NCBI GenBank assembly: GCA_003586115.2
Contig: QVOM02000025.1
Location: 89,077,449 to 89,141,448 of the forward strand
Source: Salvator merianae
Taxonomy: Eukaryota; Chordata; Lepidosauria; Squamata; Teiidae
Reading direction: 5' to 3'
DNA: 64,000 nucleotides
Shown here: positions 11,205 to 21,624 of the stretch, piece by piece
Layout of the letters: each line of letters starts with the position of its first letter
Position numbering within the stretch: position 1 is the first letter of the stretch
Notes under the pieces: model-generated
Databases searched by the model: none
What the model was told of the DNA's origin: nothing
The model's input: the letters and a program-made list of their open reading frames with translations, nothing else
Made by a program: the position numbers and the translations under genes

Positions 11205-11265
11205 TCCAGATACATGTGAACTACATCTCCCAGCATTTAATTCCAGCATTCTGAGTCAGCCTTAA
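11205..11265. repeat. Degenerate interspersed repeat remnant
   Basis: 'gtggtcctccagatac' followed by 'gaactacatctcccagca' is a motif seen again in reverse at about 21085-21200 ('aatgctgggag...gttgtagttcag...ctctggagg'). This marks an old dispersed repeat. Family not identified. The remainder of 11001-11770 is unassigned. Confidence 0.45.
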
Positions 11266-11774
11266 AGGGTCATTTTCAGCAGAACTTGACTTCTGGCAGC
11301 ACTTCCTGGAGTGCCACCCCAAACCACCCCACATTGGCCCACTAGTCCATTGGTAAACCTTAATGTTGAGGTATCCCAGTAGAGCAAGACAGAGCATCAT
11401 TTTCAGCATCCTGTCCCATTCTATGTTCCATCCTGTGTAGACAGAACATTCCATGGGGTCTATGCTATCCCTCAATAGTGTGTGGAAGTCAGGCTCCTTA
11501 GACCTCTTCCTGGACCATACTAGCAGTAAGTGCAGAAAGAGTCAACTGGTGTAATCGTGGGCTCATGGGGGACCCCTTACAGTGGCACTCCAGGGAGGGC
11601 CATCAGAAATGGTGCACCACCAAAAAGGGCCCACCTGGAAACTTTGAAGGTCACAAATGGATGTTTCCAGCCTTTGAAACCTGGGCACCAGCTCCAAGGG
11701 CTGGACCCAGTCTTTGGAGTTGGTGGCAAGGGCTATGATGGGTTGGGCCATCAAAATGCACACAGCATGGGATG

Positions 11775-11890
11775 GGTTATGTATACCATGACAGGGCATC
11801 CCATCCTGTGTCAGGATGCTCAAGGAAAATGTGAAAATGAGGCTGGACTAGACGGCCTTTACTCAGGGATTACAAGTTTCTGTGACTGAC
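11775..11890 (+). mobile_element. LINE 3' tail remnant (CR1-like)
   Basis: 'gaggctggactagacggcc' matches the LINE tail phrase 'gctggactagatg' seen many times in the window. The remainder is decayed. Confidence 0.4.
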
Positions 11891-13219
11891 CATAGCACTC
11901 CACCCCAGCCAGCAGGTGGTATTCTTCCTGCCCAGTTCAAAATTGGAGAGACAGATAGGTACACAGGACTGTATCTGTGCATGGCTAATATTTTGCGCCA
12001 AGATCTAACAATAAAAGTTCAGAGGGACAGACCACACACAAGTTATAAAGTGCCTATTTTGGGGGGGAACCTCAGTACGTTGCAATGTTCTCTTTGTTTA
12101 GTCATGGCTAGATTATCAATAGGTAGACAATGGCACATTTCTTTGGCTAACCTTTAGAATTTCATCTGATTGTGTGGTCACAAACTGCAAGCAGTCAACA
12201 GTCTGTTTTCTGAAGGGTTTGGTAACTTGTGTGAAAGCAAACAGGAGTACAAATCACAGCAAAGCCGGTGTGTGTGTTAAAATGCGAAATTGCATGAAAT
12301 TTGGATTCCAAGGTGCAAGCCACAGGAATGCTGCCAGTGGTCAGAACTCAGTCCCTTTGCATTACAGTTTTTGCATCTTAATTTTTAGATTTAAATATTT
12401 TCCAGTCTGTTATTTTTTTAACAGTGCTATTAACAGCTGTACGGCAGGATACATGTATATGTATCTATGTTTAAACAGATAAGCAAATCACAAAAGTAGC
12501 CATGCCATTCACAATACAGTGCAAAATGTATACAATGCACAAGAGTGTGCAAAAACTGTTCCAGCACATTCATGTATTAAAAGTGTTGTCTCAACAATGA
12601 AAACAAAATCCACATGGGGGCTTGTGGCAGTGTGTTGAGAGCACTAGGTGTACCACGCTCTTTTTAAAGGGGGGTTGGCTTGCTGCTTGCACACCTGCTG
12701 CTGTCTCTGGCCATGCAAACATCACAGCCAGGGAACATTTGTTCCTCGGCTGCAATATTCCCAGACAGGGACATTTCTGCGAAAGTGGGCACTTGCAGAC
12801 AGTGCATACAAGGAATCCTTCCTATTGTTCTGCCTTTATAGCTTTCTATGAAATGCTTATAGCAGGATGTGCACTGGATGAGTGCAAACACTGCACATGG
12901 CCAATGCACTGTCTGAACCATAAGGGAGTAGGGCATACTCACGTCACATCTGTGGAGCATAACAGTGCTGTGTGAACACAGACAATGGTCCATTGTTTTC
13001 AGTACCACTTATGCCCATGAAAGTGATGCTAACACTTTATCCTCAATTGCATTCCTTTGCCCATTCATTGAAAATCGGCATGTGTGCTTTTTTAAAGGAA
13101 AAATAATACTGATGCATTCTAGGCAATAAGAAAGAGCAGAAAAGATTTTTAAAAACAGCTTATTTTTGAAGGGGAACCAATTCAGAAGCAAATTTCCACA
13201 GTAACACAATTGACAGCTA
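11891..13219. other. Single-copy region, nothing assigned
   Basis: Contains AT-rich stretches at 12360-12480 and overlapping open frames at 12622-13008 on both strands without known motifs. No RNA gene or transposon end was recognised. Confidence 0.4.
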
Positions 13220-13530
13220 ACAATGTTTAATACTTCAAATTTTCTTGCTTGTTATTACAACCCTGCAATATCCAAGGCACATAAATAGTTTCCATATTGC
13301 TTTTTACAGTCTTTATTTATGGTGCTGTATAAATATATTGTATAATATAAATAATGCTCATATCTTATTCAACTTAAAACTTGTATAAATATGTGTTTAG
13401 GTTTAATGTGTGCTGGTATTTTTTGTATATTTCATTGTACCAAGAATATCAGAATAATATAAATCCTCCCTTTGATTGTAGACTTAATACATTTTTTTTT
13501 TTTACAATACTCAATAAATGGAGTCTGCTT
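13220..13530 (+). other. AT-rich stretch resembling an mRNA 3' UTR end
   Basis: Over 300 bp of AT-rich, TTTAT/ATAAATAT-laden DNA, then a canonical AATAAA at about 13512-13517 and a downstream T-rich segment ('ctgcttttctttacacc'). The composition is that of a 3' UTR with AU-rich elements, but I could not link it to a coding exon upstream. It could equally be an AT-rich non-coding element. Confidence 0.2.
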
Positions 13531-13798
13531 TTCTTTACACCACTTTACGTTGCTATTTTCTTCCTTTCTTTTTATGACAACAAGAATGTCTCCAGACATG
13601 CTAAAATTGCTGGCAAGATGCCAGCATTACGGGGATATGTTGGGGCACTGCTGGTCTATTGTACGGGAATATTAATTTATCAGTATGGCAGGATTTCCCA
13701 TACTTTATTTATTGTGCTGGAATGTGCCGCATGACTGTGCATCTAGCAGGCTCCTTCAGAACTGTGCTGAATTCAGATTATAGGAGCTCACTGCATGG

Positions 13799-13820
13799 CA
13801 AAAAAAAAAAAAAAAAAAAT
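13799..13820 (+). repeat. Poly(A) run
   Basis: About 20 consecutive A. It may be the tail of a retroposed copy, but no recognisable body precedes it. Confidence 0.7.
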
Positions 13821-14012
13821 CACCAAAGAAAATGGGTTGACCACAGTGAGTTCCTGGAGATTGACCCCAGTGCAGTGCTAAAGGAGCTCTTTCATGTCTA
13901 GCAGCCCATGTTTAGGGAAAAACTCGCATTTTGGAAGGATCCAGCATTTCCCTGTGTCATCTGGCAAGTTCCTAAAAGGCCCTACTTCTGTCACTGAAGT
14001 AGATTTCCATAT

Positions 14013-14013
<1 letters not shown>

Positions 14014-14064
<51 letters not shown>
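14014..14064 (+). repeat. (TCTA)n tetranucleotide microsatellite
   Basis: About twelve TATC units immediately before the start of a CR1 fragment. Confidence 0.95.
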
Positions 14065-14071
14065 CCTGCCT

Positions 14072-14512
14072 ACCAAAATGGTGAGTGGTCTGCTAACCAT
14101 GTCCTACGAGGAATGGTTAAAGGATCTAGGGATGTTTAGCCTGCAGAAGAGAAGACTGAGAGGGGACACGATAGCTGTTTTCAAGTATCTGAAGGACTGT
14201 CACAGTGCAGAAGGACTGGCCCTATTCTCAGTTGCGCAAGAAGGAAGGACTAGAAACAATGGGATGAAACTTCAAGGGAGGAGATACAGGCTAGATATTA
14301 GGAAAAACTTTCTGACTGTAAGGGCAATCAGTCATTGGAACAGGTTGCCACAGGAGGTGGTGGGATCTCCTTCGCTGGAGGTCTTCAAGGAAAGGCTGGA
14401 CAGATATCTGTCTGGGATGCTTTAGTGAATCCTGCATTGAGCACGGGGTTGGACTCGATGACCCTGGAGGTCCCTTCCAACTCTATGATTCTATGACTAT
14501 TTCTATGACCTA
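14072..14512 (+). mobile_element. CR1 LINE: ORF2 C-terminus and 3' tail
   Basis: The open frame at 14078-14425 encodes the C-terminal tail of CR1 ORF2 (endonuclease/reverse transcriptase protein). Motifs in order are [34 protein letters not shown] and HWNRLPQEVV, then a stop. The 3' UTR follows with 'ctcgatgaccctggagg' and the CR1-type ATTCTATGATTCTATGA octamer tail at about 14482-14510. Strongly 5' truncated: no endonuclease or catalytic reverse transcriptase core. The frame is intact for about 110 residues, but this is a dead fragment. Confidence 0.9.
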
Positions 14513-14514
14513 CC

Positions 14515-14577
14515 TATTTGTCATCTGTCTGTCTGTCTGTCTGTCTGTCATCTGTCTATCTATCTATCCTTCCTAAT
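14515..14577 (+). repeat. (TCTG)n/(TCTA)n microsatellite
   Basis: Arises directly from the CR1 octamer tail and leads into the next LINE fragment. The GTCTGTCTG and CTATCTATC runs are clear. Confidence 0.9.
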
Positions 14578-15515
14578 GAAATCAGGCTGCAAAGTCTAGG
14601 CCTCTTCCGCCTTGAAAGATGGCGTTTAAGAGGGGACTTTATGGAAGTATATAAACTCATGCATGGTTTGGAAAAGGTAGATAGAGAAAAATTTTCTTTA
14701 TCACACAACACTAGGACCAGGAGGCGTTCCGCAAAGGTGATGGGCAAGAGAGTAAGGACCAATAAGGGGAAATATTTTTTCACCCAGAGGCTCATCGGTC
14801 TACGGAATTTACTACAAGAAGAGGTGGTGAAAGCAACCAGCCTGGATAGCCCTAAGAAAGGGCTAGACAATTTCATGGAGGACAGATGTATCAATGGCTA
14901 CTAGAATTGATGCACAGGTGCCACCTCCATGGTGGAGAGACAGGCAGGATGCCTCTCAACACCATTTGCAGGGAGTAGAGAGCAAGTGAAGGTTTTGCTT
15001 TCATCTTCTGCTTGAGATGCCCAGAAGCAATTGGTGGGCCACTGTGTGGGACAGGATGCTGGACTAGATGCATTGTGGCTGATCCAGCAGGGCTTCCCTT
15101 AACTCCTGGAAGACAGGTGATACAATGGCTACTAGAATGGATGCCTAGGTATCATTTCCAGTTTGGAGAGAAAGGCAGGATGCTTCTAAAGGCCATTTGT
15201 GGGGAGTCAAGAGCAGGTGAAAGTTTTGCCTTTGTCTCCTGCTTGAGATGCCCAGAAGCAATTGGTGGGCCACTGTATGAGACAGGATGCTGGACTAGAT
15301 GCATTGTGGCTGATCCAGCAGGGCTTCCCTTAACTCCTGGAAGACAGGTGATACAATGGCTACTAGAATGGATGCCTAGGTACCACTTCCAGGTTGGAGA
15401 GACACGCAAGATACTTCTAAAGGCCATTTGCGGCGAGTTGAGAGCAAATGAAGGCTTTGCCTTTGTCTTCTGCTTGAGAATGCCCAGAAACTAGTGGTGG
15501 CCTCTCTCTCTTTTT
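14578..15515 (+). mobile_element. CR1-like LINE: ORF2 C-terminus and repeated 3' UTR
   Basis: The frame from 14518 to 14904 contains LGLFRLERWRLRGD, EVYKLMHG, LSHNTRTRR, RTNKGKYFFTQR and EEVVKATS, the C-terminal region of a CR1-clade ORF2 of a family distinct from the 14072 copy. The stop is followed by 3' UTR units. The phrase 'gcttgagatgcccagaagc' starts at 15010 and 15241, with a third partial at 15472, so the unit is about 231 bp in tandem. An artefactual 160-residue frame runs through the repeats. Confidence 0.85.
15010..15490 (+). repeat. Tandem ~231-bp repeat of LINE 3' UTR
   Basis: Two full units and one partial unit, closely similar by eye ('ggatgctggactagatgc' and 'ttcccttaactcctgg' in both). 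See the enclosing LINE. Confidence 0.85.
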
Positions 15516-16470
15516 ATGAAAAGGAATTGTGAAGGCTCACTCTACCAATGCAAGACCTGATCTCCACAGTGTGAGAAGGGGAAGCCCCTGTTGAGGGAGA
15601 GCATTCAATCTGCCCCCAGAGACAGGGGACATGGCATTCACACAGACCAAACCTCCCAGCCTCCCAAACTTTGAAGCCAGGAAAATAAATGTTCCTCCTT
15701 CACAGCTTCAAGCTTTCCCCCCAGTTTCATTAAAGGAGGCACAAGAAATGGCCACAGAAGTCAGCCATTATCTCTGTATTCCCTTACAGACTTAGTTCTT
15801 CAGCAAGCAGGACAAGTCATCTGCACTCTCCACCCACACAAGTGTGCTGCCAACACCCAAAAGTTATTTCCCCCACCCTATGGGAAGGAAGTCACCAGGG
15901 GAATTTGGCGCTCCTCAAAGATGGGTGCTGGGCCCTCACCAGACACCTTTTTCGCCCCATGTGGATGCATGAATCTGATTTGCATTTGTTAAGTGCTGTC
16001 ACTCGACAGATGCCAGTCACAGGGCAAGCCTGGCCTTTGGTTGGGCACCAGAATGTAATGTAGGTGAGATATGGAGCATTTGCCTTACTGCCTGACCTGG
16101 TGCTTGTACATTGCTGCCCTCGGAAGAGGTTCCAGGCCACAGGGACAGTCTGGGGACTGACTTCCAATCCTAAATGGGTTTCATCTTGGACAGGACTGGG
16201 CTGGGTCATTGTTTGTGCCAGCAGAGTTCTTCTTGCACAGATGGCCCAGGAAGCATGGAGCTCTTCTTGAGAACCCCATGGCCCTGATCACCACATATAC
16301 ACTGTGTTGGCAACTTAACTGTGAGCAGACTCCATCCAGCTGCAAGGAGAATGGCCCATGGACAGGGCCTTAGTCATCAGATCTATCTTCTTAATAATCC
16401 GGGTGGTGCAACAGTGCCTTCTTCAGCTGACTCGCATGCATGTGCACATGAGAATGCAGGGAAGCTATGG
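15516..16470. other. Single-copy region, nothing assigned
   Basis: Open frames at 15842-16270 overlap on opposite strands and lack known motifs. No repeat ends were recognised. Confidence 0.4.
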
Positions 16471-16471
16471 T

Positions 16472-16531
16472 GGCCTAGGGCAACCCTCAGGGGCCTAGGG
16501 CAACCCTCAGGGGCCTAGGGCAACCCTCGGG
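16472..16531 (+). repeat. 20-bp minisatellite, three units
   Basis: GGCCTAGGGCAACCCTCAGG occurs at 16472, 16492 and 16512, the last with one change. Each unit contains the palindrome CCTAGG. Confidence 0.9.
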
Positions 16532-16784
16532 TCACCGAAACCCTCTGGTGTTCCCCAGTGCTTTGACAGCTGTGCCAGCATGTGGGCTGGAACTAGAAGG
16601 GGGGAAAGGAGGAGAAATCCGTGATCAGCAAGCTGTGTTTGGTTGGGCTGACTTGGCCTTGGATACACCGTGTGCTGGAGGTCAGTGTGGCCTAACTAAA
16701 GGAAATCCTTCCCTCAGATGCTTTCTCCCCACTCCGCCAGCATGGTTTCTCTGCCCATTCCTATGTGAGAAGCCATCTCCTTCA

Positions 16785-16917
16785 CAGTGGGGCTGCCAGC
16801 TTTAAGGGCTGGTGTTGGCGCTCCACGGAAAGTGCACCATGGCTGTTCACGGGGCTTCCGGGCCTCCGTACTATTGCAGCAGGTCACTGGCGCCCTTAAA
16901 GTTGGCAGCCACCACTG
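16785..16917. mobile_element. hAT-like palindromic MITE, family A (partial palindrome)
   Basis: Starts CAGTGGGGCTGCCAGCTTTAAGG and ends with the inverse, CCTTAAAGTTGGCAGCCACCACTG (each given in overlapping short motifs). The interior has the family phrases 'gtgcaccatggctgttcacgg' (in parts) and 'ggcctccgtact'. The flanks CTCCTTCA and TTCTTTCC agree at 5 of 8 positions, so the target duplication is weak. Other family members show it clearly. Confidence 0.7.
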
Positions 16918-17104
16918 TTCTTTCCTTCTGAAGCCTTAAGCTGCATTCAAACAGGTTATGAAACCCAGGATTACCTCAGCACGGTGTTGGACTGCCACAC
17001 GTGTCTGTGACAATCCCAAAGTAGCCTCGAAATATTGAGGTGAAATCCTGCAATAATGAGATTGCAAGAAAATCAACTCCCAGTCCAGGCTCTACCGAGA
17101 TATG

Positions 17105-18001
17105 GGGCCTGTTCGCACTTGGAACTAGTGAGAGTCAGGAACGCTCACTAGACAAGTGTGTTCGCACCGGCAGACGGCTGTAGTGACCGGCAGTGGACCT
17201 CATCTGCTGCTAATCGTTACTACAGCTGGACAAGGTAATAACTGTCTGAATCCTCACCTGAAGCTCAAAGTGAGCTTCAGGTGAGGATTCGTCCGCACTT
17301 ACCTTTCCGTGGCGGCGGCCATCATCCGGGCAATCAGCCCACCCATCATGCACACTTGACCCCGCGATCATGCAATGCATGATGGGCAATGGGGCCTACC
17401 CCTTTGCACGGGCCCAAATGAGCCTGTGCGAGGCCCCAGTCTGGCCCATGCCACCGCAATCAGGCCTGGGACACCACATGCCCCCCATCCGGCGTTTTGG
17501 TGCCCGATTGTGGGCACGAACGACGGTCGCCACGGCAGCGCCCAGCAAGCGTCAGGCCGCTGCCGTGGCAACTGGGCAGCCCGCACAGTGTGCATGCCGA
17601 TGACGCGGCTTGTGTGTGTGCACTGGGCCCTTCCCCCCGTAGCATGATTAGGCCTTCCTGATCGGGGCAGCCTGATCACCCCAATGAGGCCGGGTGAGTC
17701 CGATCGGGGTGCCATAGACCCGATCGGGAAAGCCTGATCGCGCTATGGGGGGGAGCGGCCCAGTGCGCATGTGCGAGCCGCGTCATCGGCATGCACACTG
17801 CTTAGGCCTCCCGGTCGCCATGGCAGCGGCCAGACGCTTGCCGGCCGCTGTCATGGTGAGCATCAGGGATGGATAATGGCGTTCGCACTGGTGAACGCCA
17901 TTATCCAGCCTCAGGTGAGTTTTCAGGCCCCACGATGGGGTCTGTTCCATGCTAGAATGGGCTAATTTGCCCATTCTAGTGTGGAAAGTGCAAACAGGCC
18001 C
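17105..18001. mobile_element. Harbinger-like MITE, 897 bp, GC-rich
   Basis: The termini are GGGCCTGTTCGCACTT and AAGTGCAAACAGGCCC. Inside are two strong hairpins: 17250-17291 (around GAAGCTCAAAGTGAGCTTC) and 17872-17914 (GGATAATGGCGTTCGCAC with its inverse). The central CATGGCAGCGGCCAG...CTGTCATGG motif is shared by the medium-length subgroup. Open frames on both strands (up to 115 residues) are incidental. The longest member in the window. Confidence 0.75.
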
Positions 18002-18299
18002 TTGGATGGAATATGACAGGGCCTTTTTGGTCACTGCACCCCGGCCAGGCTATGGTGGTCTATGCCAAAAGAGGTTAGGCCAGCTGCTCCATGTCTGGGT
18101 TTTAGGCCAAATGTTGCGTTTTTTTAAAAAAATCTTTAATGTGCTTACTGTCTGTAGAATCTTCTTTGAACAGTTTTATAATGCTTCTGCTTCTATTTCT
18201 ATCTGCATGTTTCTGTACTTATTCCTTACCTTGGGGGTCCTTTTGAGTGCTGAAAGGCAAGATAAAAACGATTTTCCTCTGTAAGTAAAAATGTCAACA

Positions 18300-18580
18300 A
18301 AGTTTACAAGTGCTTCGAACAGTTGAAACGTGGCCTCCACTTTCTCAGCATTATTTAATCTTTACCTTTTAAAGCATCAAGACTGAAAGTCTGGGTAATG
18401 CATCTCTATGGATGTTCAACAACTAACTAATTTCTAAGGCTGGGTTGAAAATTTATCTGCATTTCTTTTAACCTTTCCCTATCAGTTAATGAGAAAAGAA
18501 ACTGGTTTAAGAAAAGAAAAGAAAAAATTGTTGAATTCTTATGGATTGAGCATAGCATTTTATTGTGTTTACTTAGATAA
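18300..18580. other. Candidate conserved non-coding DNA
   Basis: AT-rich single-copy sequence with TTTAAT and TAATTT cores and no repeat hallmark, ending in an AAAAT microsatellite (about 18569-18598). Low confidence. 18600-19000 holds a short (CA)-rich patch near 18800 and nothing else assigned. Confidence 0.15.
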
Positions 18581-19004
18581 AATAAAATAAAATAAAACAA
18601 GCCATCCTCATGAACAAAATCACAAAGTACACGAGTCTGAGGCCTTTGATAGCTAACTTCTCTTCAATTAAAGCTCATGGGGAATATTGTGGAGTAATTT
18701 CTCCTATGAGGCCTTTTCAGATCGTGAACTACCGCCAGAAAGAGAAGCTATAGAGAGCTGAAAATTGTTTAACAGCAACAACAACAACAAAAAAACCATG
18801 CACGTGTGCGCACACGCACACACATTCATACACATCCAGATCTTCTCATAACAGTAAAGTAACCTTCGCCCCATCCCTTTAAAATCTTGGTGAAATTGTG
18901 AAAACAGTAAAAATAAAACCTCAAGCCCTTTCTGGAAGAAAGATAGAAGCTTCCTTCAGAAAGGAAGAAATCTGAGAAATTCGAGGATTTCAACTCAGCT
19001 CTAA

Positions 19005-19173
19005 GGACCTTCCTGCACTGGGTCTTATTATGGATTATATCCTGGAATGGGGACTGACAATCTGCATGCTAGTGCAGGCTGTTGCAGACCCACTCACCAT
19101 GGTCTGCACTAGCATGTGGATGGCAGGTCCCTATTCTGGGATATCCAGAATAAGGCCTAGTGAAAAAAGGGTG
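19005..19173. mobile_element. Short Harbinger-like MITE
   Basis: 169 bp. The left end GGACCTTCCTGCACTGGG aligns with the inverse of the right end, CCTAGTGAAAAAAGGGTG. TAA flanks both sides (19002-19004 and 19174-19176), the canonical Harbinger target duplication. The interior 'gctagtgcagg' and 'gcactagcatg' arms are shared with 3271-3450 and 57691-57860. Confidence 0.8.
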
Positions 19174-19178
19174 TAAGA

Positions 19179-19691
19179 TAGAGATGTGCATGAACTGAAA
19201 TTTAGTGGTTTGGTTTGGTTCAAATCGAATCAAATCAAATTGAATCAACTACTCTTGGTTCAGGTTTGCTTTGCATCATTTTCTTCAAACTACAAGGTGG
19301 TTCAGTCCGCACATGAACCGAGAGGACCATAGTGAACCACCCTTGATTCTCCATGGTTTACAGGAACACCCCTTGGTTTGAGCTTGCTTTGAACCATTTC
19401 TTTCAAACTACTGGGTGACTAGGTTTACATAGCGACAGCCCGTGACTTTAAAGGCGGGTGTTTGCGCCCTGCGCAAAGTGTGCCATGGCTGTTCACAGGG
19501 CCTCAAGGTCTCCGTACTGATGCAGTACTGACCTGCTGCGTCAGTACGGAGGCCTGGAGGCCCTGCACACAGCCATGGCGCACTTTGTGCGGGGCGCAAA
19601 CACCCATCCTTAAAGCCATGGGCCGCTGCTGGGTTCACATGTGAACTGCCTGCAAACTGTGAATCAACCGAACCAGTGCGGCAAGTCTCTA
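19179..19691. mobile_element. hAT-like element, family B, carrying a family A insertion
   Basis: The termini are TAGAGATGTGCATGAAC and GGCAAGTCTCTA. The flanks GTGTAAGA and GTTTAAGA form an 8-bp target duplication with one mismatch. Interior GAACC/GGTT-rich sequence is broken at 19430-19631 by a family A palindrome. Confidence 0.8.
19430..19631. mobile_element. hAT-like palindromic MITE, family A, nested
   Basis: 202 bp that folds on itself end to end. The left arm 'actttaaaggcgggtgttt' and 'gtgccatggctgttcac' are mirrored by 'acagccatggcgcac' and 'gcaaacacccatccttaaag'. Flanks GGTTTACA and GGTTCACA (8 bp, one mismatch). Short open frames on both strands reflect the palindrome. Confidence 0.85.
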
Positions 19692-19869
19692 GTTTAAGAG
19701 AAGTGCATACATTTCACAAATAGTAGTGGCCTGCAGAGTATTTTCATGAGAGCAGGAGGGAAGGGTGAGGTGAGACTCCAGCCAGAAATTTCTGCTTGAT
19801 TCTATCAAAAGGACTAGTCAGGGGTATCAATTAAAGGGTGACAACTTGAGTGTTTGATGGGCTAGAGGT

Positions 19870-20082
19870 CATGGCTTCTGCACCTTTGCTAGTGGCACAT
19901 AAGAAATTTCCTGGATCCTGCACTTTTAATCATTACCTAGAAAAGGAAACTTCAGGGTTTCAGCACCTTTAGTTGTTGCAGAGAAAAGGGAACTTCAGGG
20001 ATCCTGTACTTTTAGTTGTTGCAGAGAAGAGGGAAGTTCAGGGCTCCAGCACCTTTAGCTGTTATCATAGAAAAAGTAAGTT
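19870..20082 (+). repeat. 43-bp minisatellite, about five units
   Basis: Units start TTCAGGGNTCC at 19951, 19994 and 20037, exactly 43 bp apart, with decayed units upstream. Consensus parts are 'gcacctttagttgttgc' and 'agagaaaagggaa'. Confidence 0.8.
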
Positions 20083-20204
20083 AAGAACATAAGAACATAT
20101 GAAACGTCCCACTGGATTGAACCAATGCCCAACTAATCCAGCAATTTGTTTTCATAGTGGCCACCCAGCTACACAGGGAAGCCATCCAGGAGAACATGAG
20201 GAAG
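20083..20204 (-). mobile_element. CR1-like 3' tail inserted in the 43-bp minisatellite
   Basis: 'aagaacataagaacatatg' followed by 'cccaactaatccagca' is a minus-strand CR1-type LINE tail. Minisatellite sequence occurs on both sides (to 20082 and from 20205), so the LINE piece interrupts the array. Confidence 0.6.
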
Positions 20205-20335
20205 TTCAGGACTCCTTAACTTTCGATAGTTGCATAGAAAAGGGAAGTTCAGTGGCTGCTGTCTGTATGCTGAACTGCATCCCCTGAATTTCCCTCTTCT
20301 ATGCAACCACCAAAGGTGCAGGATGCGTCCAACTG
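20205..20335. repeat. 43-bp minisatellite, continuation with one inverted unit
   Basis: 'gaagttcaggactcc', 'gttgcatagaaaagggaag' continue the direct array. At about 20284-20324 the unit reads in the opposite direction ('tgaatttccctcttctatgc' and 'accaaaggtgcagga'), making an inverted pair. Confidence 0.7.
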
Positions 20336-21070
20336 ATGTGTCAATGATTTGCCCTTGGGCAGTTCTTTCTGAGTTCTAAAACACTGAGGCACGAAATAGA
20401 TCCTTCGAGGCACGAGATTTTCTGGACAGATGTAACATCAGAAGGAGCTCCCGAGCCCCAGAAATTTGCGCAATGTCTTCTTTTGGCGTACAGGTTTGTG
20501 CTACAAAAAGAGATACACCAAGAAGTAAAGCGTATCCCCCGGTGAATCGTCTGCTGCTTGCCTGCCAAGGAGGCGAGGAAAGCTTTGAACGGCTCACAGA
20601 AGGGAAAACACAATCTACCCGGGGTTTGTGCATTCCTCTTTGTTTGCAAAACGTCACAGCTGAGGCTGCAGGCCTGCTGGAGACCTTCATCCTAGCCACA
20701 TTCCATAGTGGCTTTTGACAGTTGCCTGGTAGGAGGCATGGATCTAGCTGAAAATGAGCACAGAGAGGAAGCGTTGAAGCAATCAGACCGCGGACACGTT
20801 TTCGCAGTGGGAAAGGCAGGGAGCGGGGAAGGCTCTTGGGGAACGCAGAGGTGCAGCAAACCACACAGATTCAATTTAAAGGGATGAACGCACAGAGTCG
20901 GAGATGAAAAATGGGAAAATGCCAGGACCTGCGGAGAATGTATTTCTAAATCCCCAGGTAGGTCTCCTTAAATATCTTGGTGTATTAAAGGTTAGAACTG
21001 TGCTGGAGCTAGAAACAATTGCAGGTGTGTGTAAACTGTTGTTATGCCTATTTTGTGGAATGCTGAAACC
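20336..21070. other. No recognised feature
   Basis: A 162-residue minus-strand frame (20376-20864) overlaps open frames on the other strand. It has no known motif and no codon signature I can judge. No transposon ends. Confidence 0.35.
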
Positions 21071-21079
21071 AGTCTGGTA

Positions 21080-21205
21080 CCCTTCCGCCAGGAACTGAAA
21101 TTCTATCTCTCAGGGCTGCACAGAATGCTGGGAGTAGAATGCTAGCAGTTGTAGTTCAGGTGCCTCTGGAGGAGTTCAGGTTGGACAGCCCTGGTCTACA
21201 CATTT
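21080..21205. repeat. Degenerate interspersed repeat remnant
   Basis: 'gcacagaatgctgggag', 'gttgtagttcagg' and 'ggttggacagccctgg' form a motif that appears inverted at 11205. Family unknown. Confidence 0.45.
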
Positions 21206-21624
21206 GTCTGGTCTATACATTTTCAGTACCTTTACTTTTGTTCCCCCACCCCCAGTATTTTTTAACCACCTAGTTATATAATAATTATTCTTTTCTTGCT
21301 ATTTTTTAAAAATACTAACACACACACACCTGTAGATATTTTTGAGTGTTGTCCTCTGGGATTTCCAAACACTTCCTCATGCACAATTTCTGCCCTGCTT
21401 CTGAAATTTGACTCCCACTGTAGCTGTTTTCAAAGAAAGTATTCACTAGAATGAAAACCAGAGACAAGGGGCACTACTGCGTTGGCTGGCATACCAGATT
21501 GGCAAGTGTTCTAGAAGTCTGCCTTCTTCATACTGCTGCAATCTAAGGGAGGCCCCACCCCCAGGGGTGGTCTAAGGGGGTGTGGCCTAAAGGGGCGGGG
21601 CAGCATGCAGAAGGCAGGCTTCCT

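Noticed and set aside
12622..13008. Overlapping 114-117-residue frames on both strands
   Set aside because: No motif; antisense overlap is typical of chance open frames.
15012..15494. 160-residue open frame
   Set aside because: It runs through tandem CR1-like 3' UTR units and repeats with them; non-coding LINE tail.
20376..20864. 162-residue minus-strand frame as a host gene
   Set aside because: No known motif, no splice or promoter context, and overlapping open frames on the other strand.
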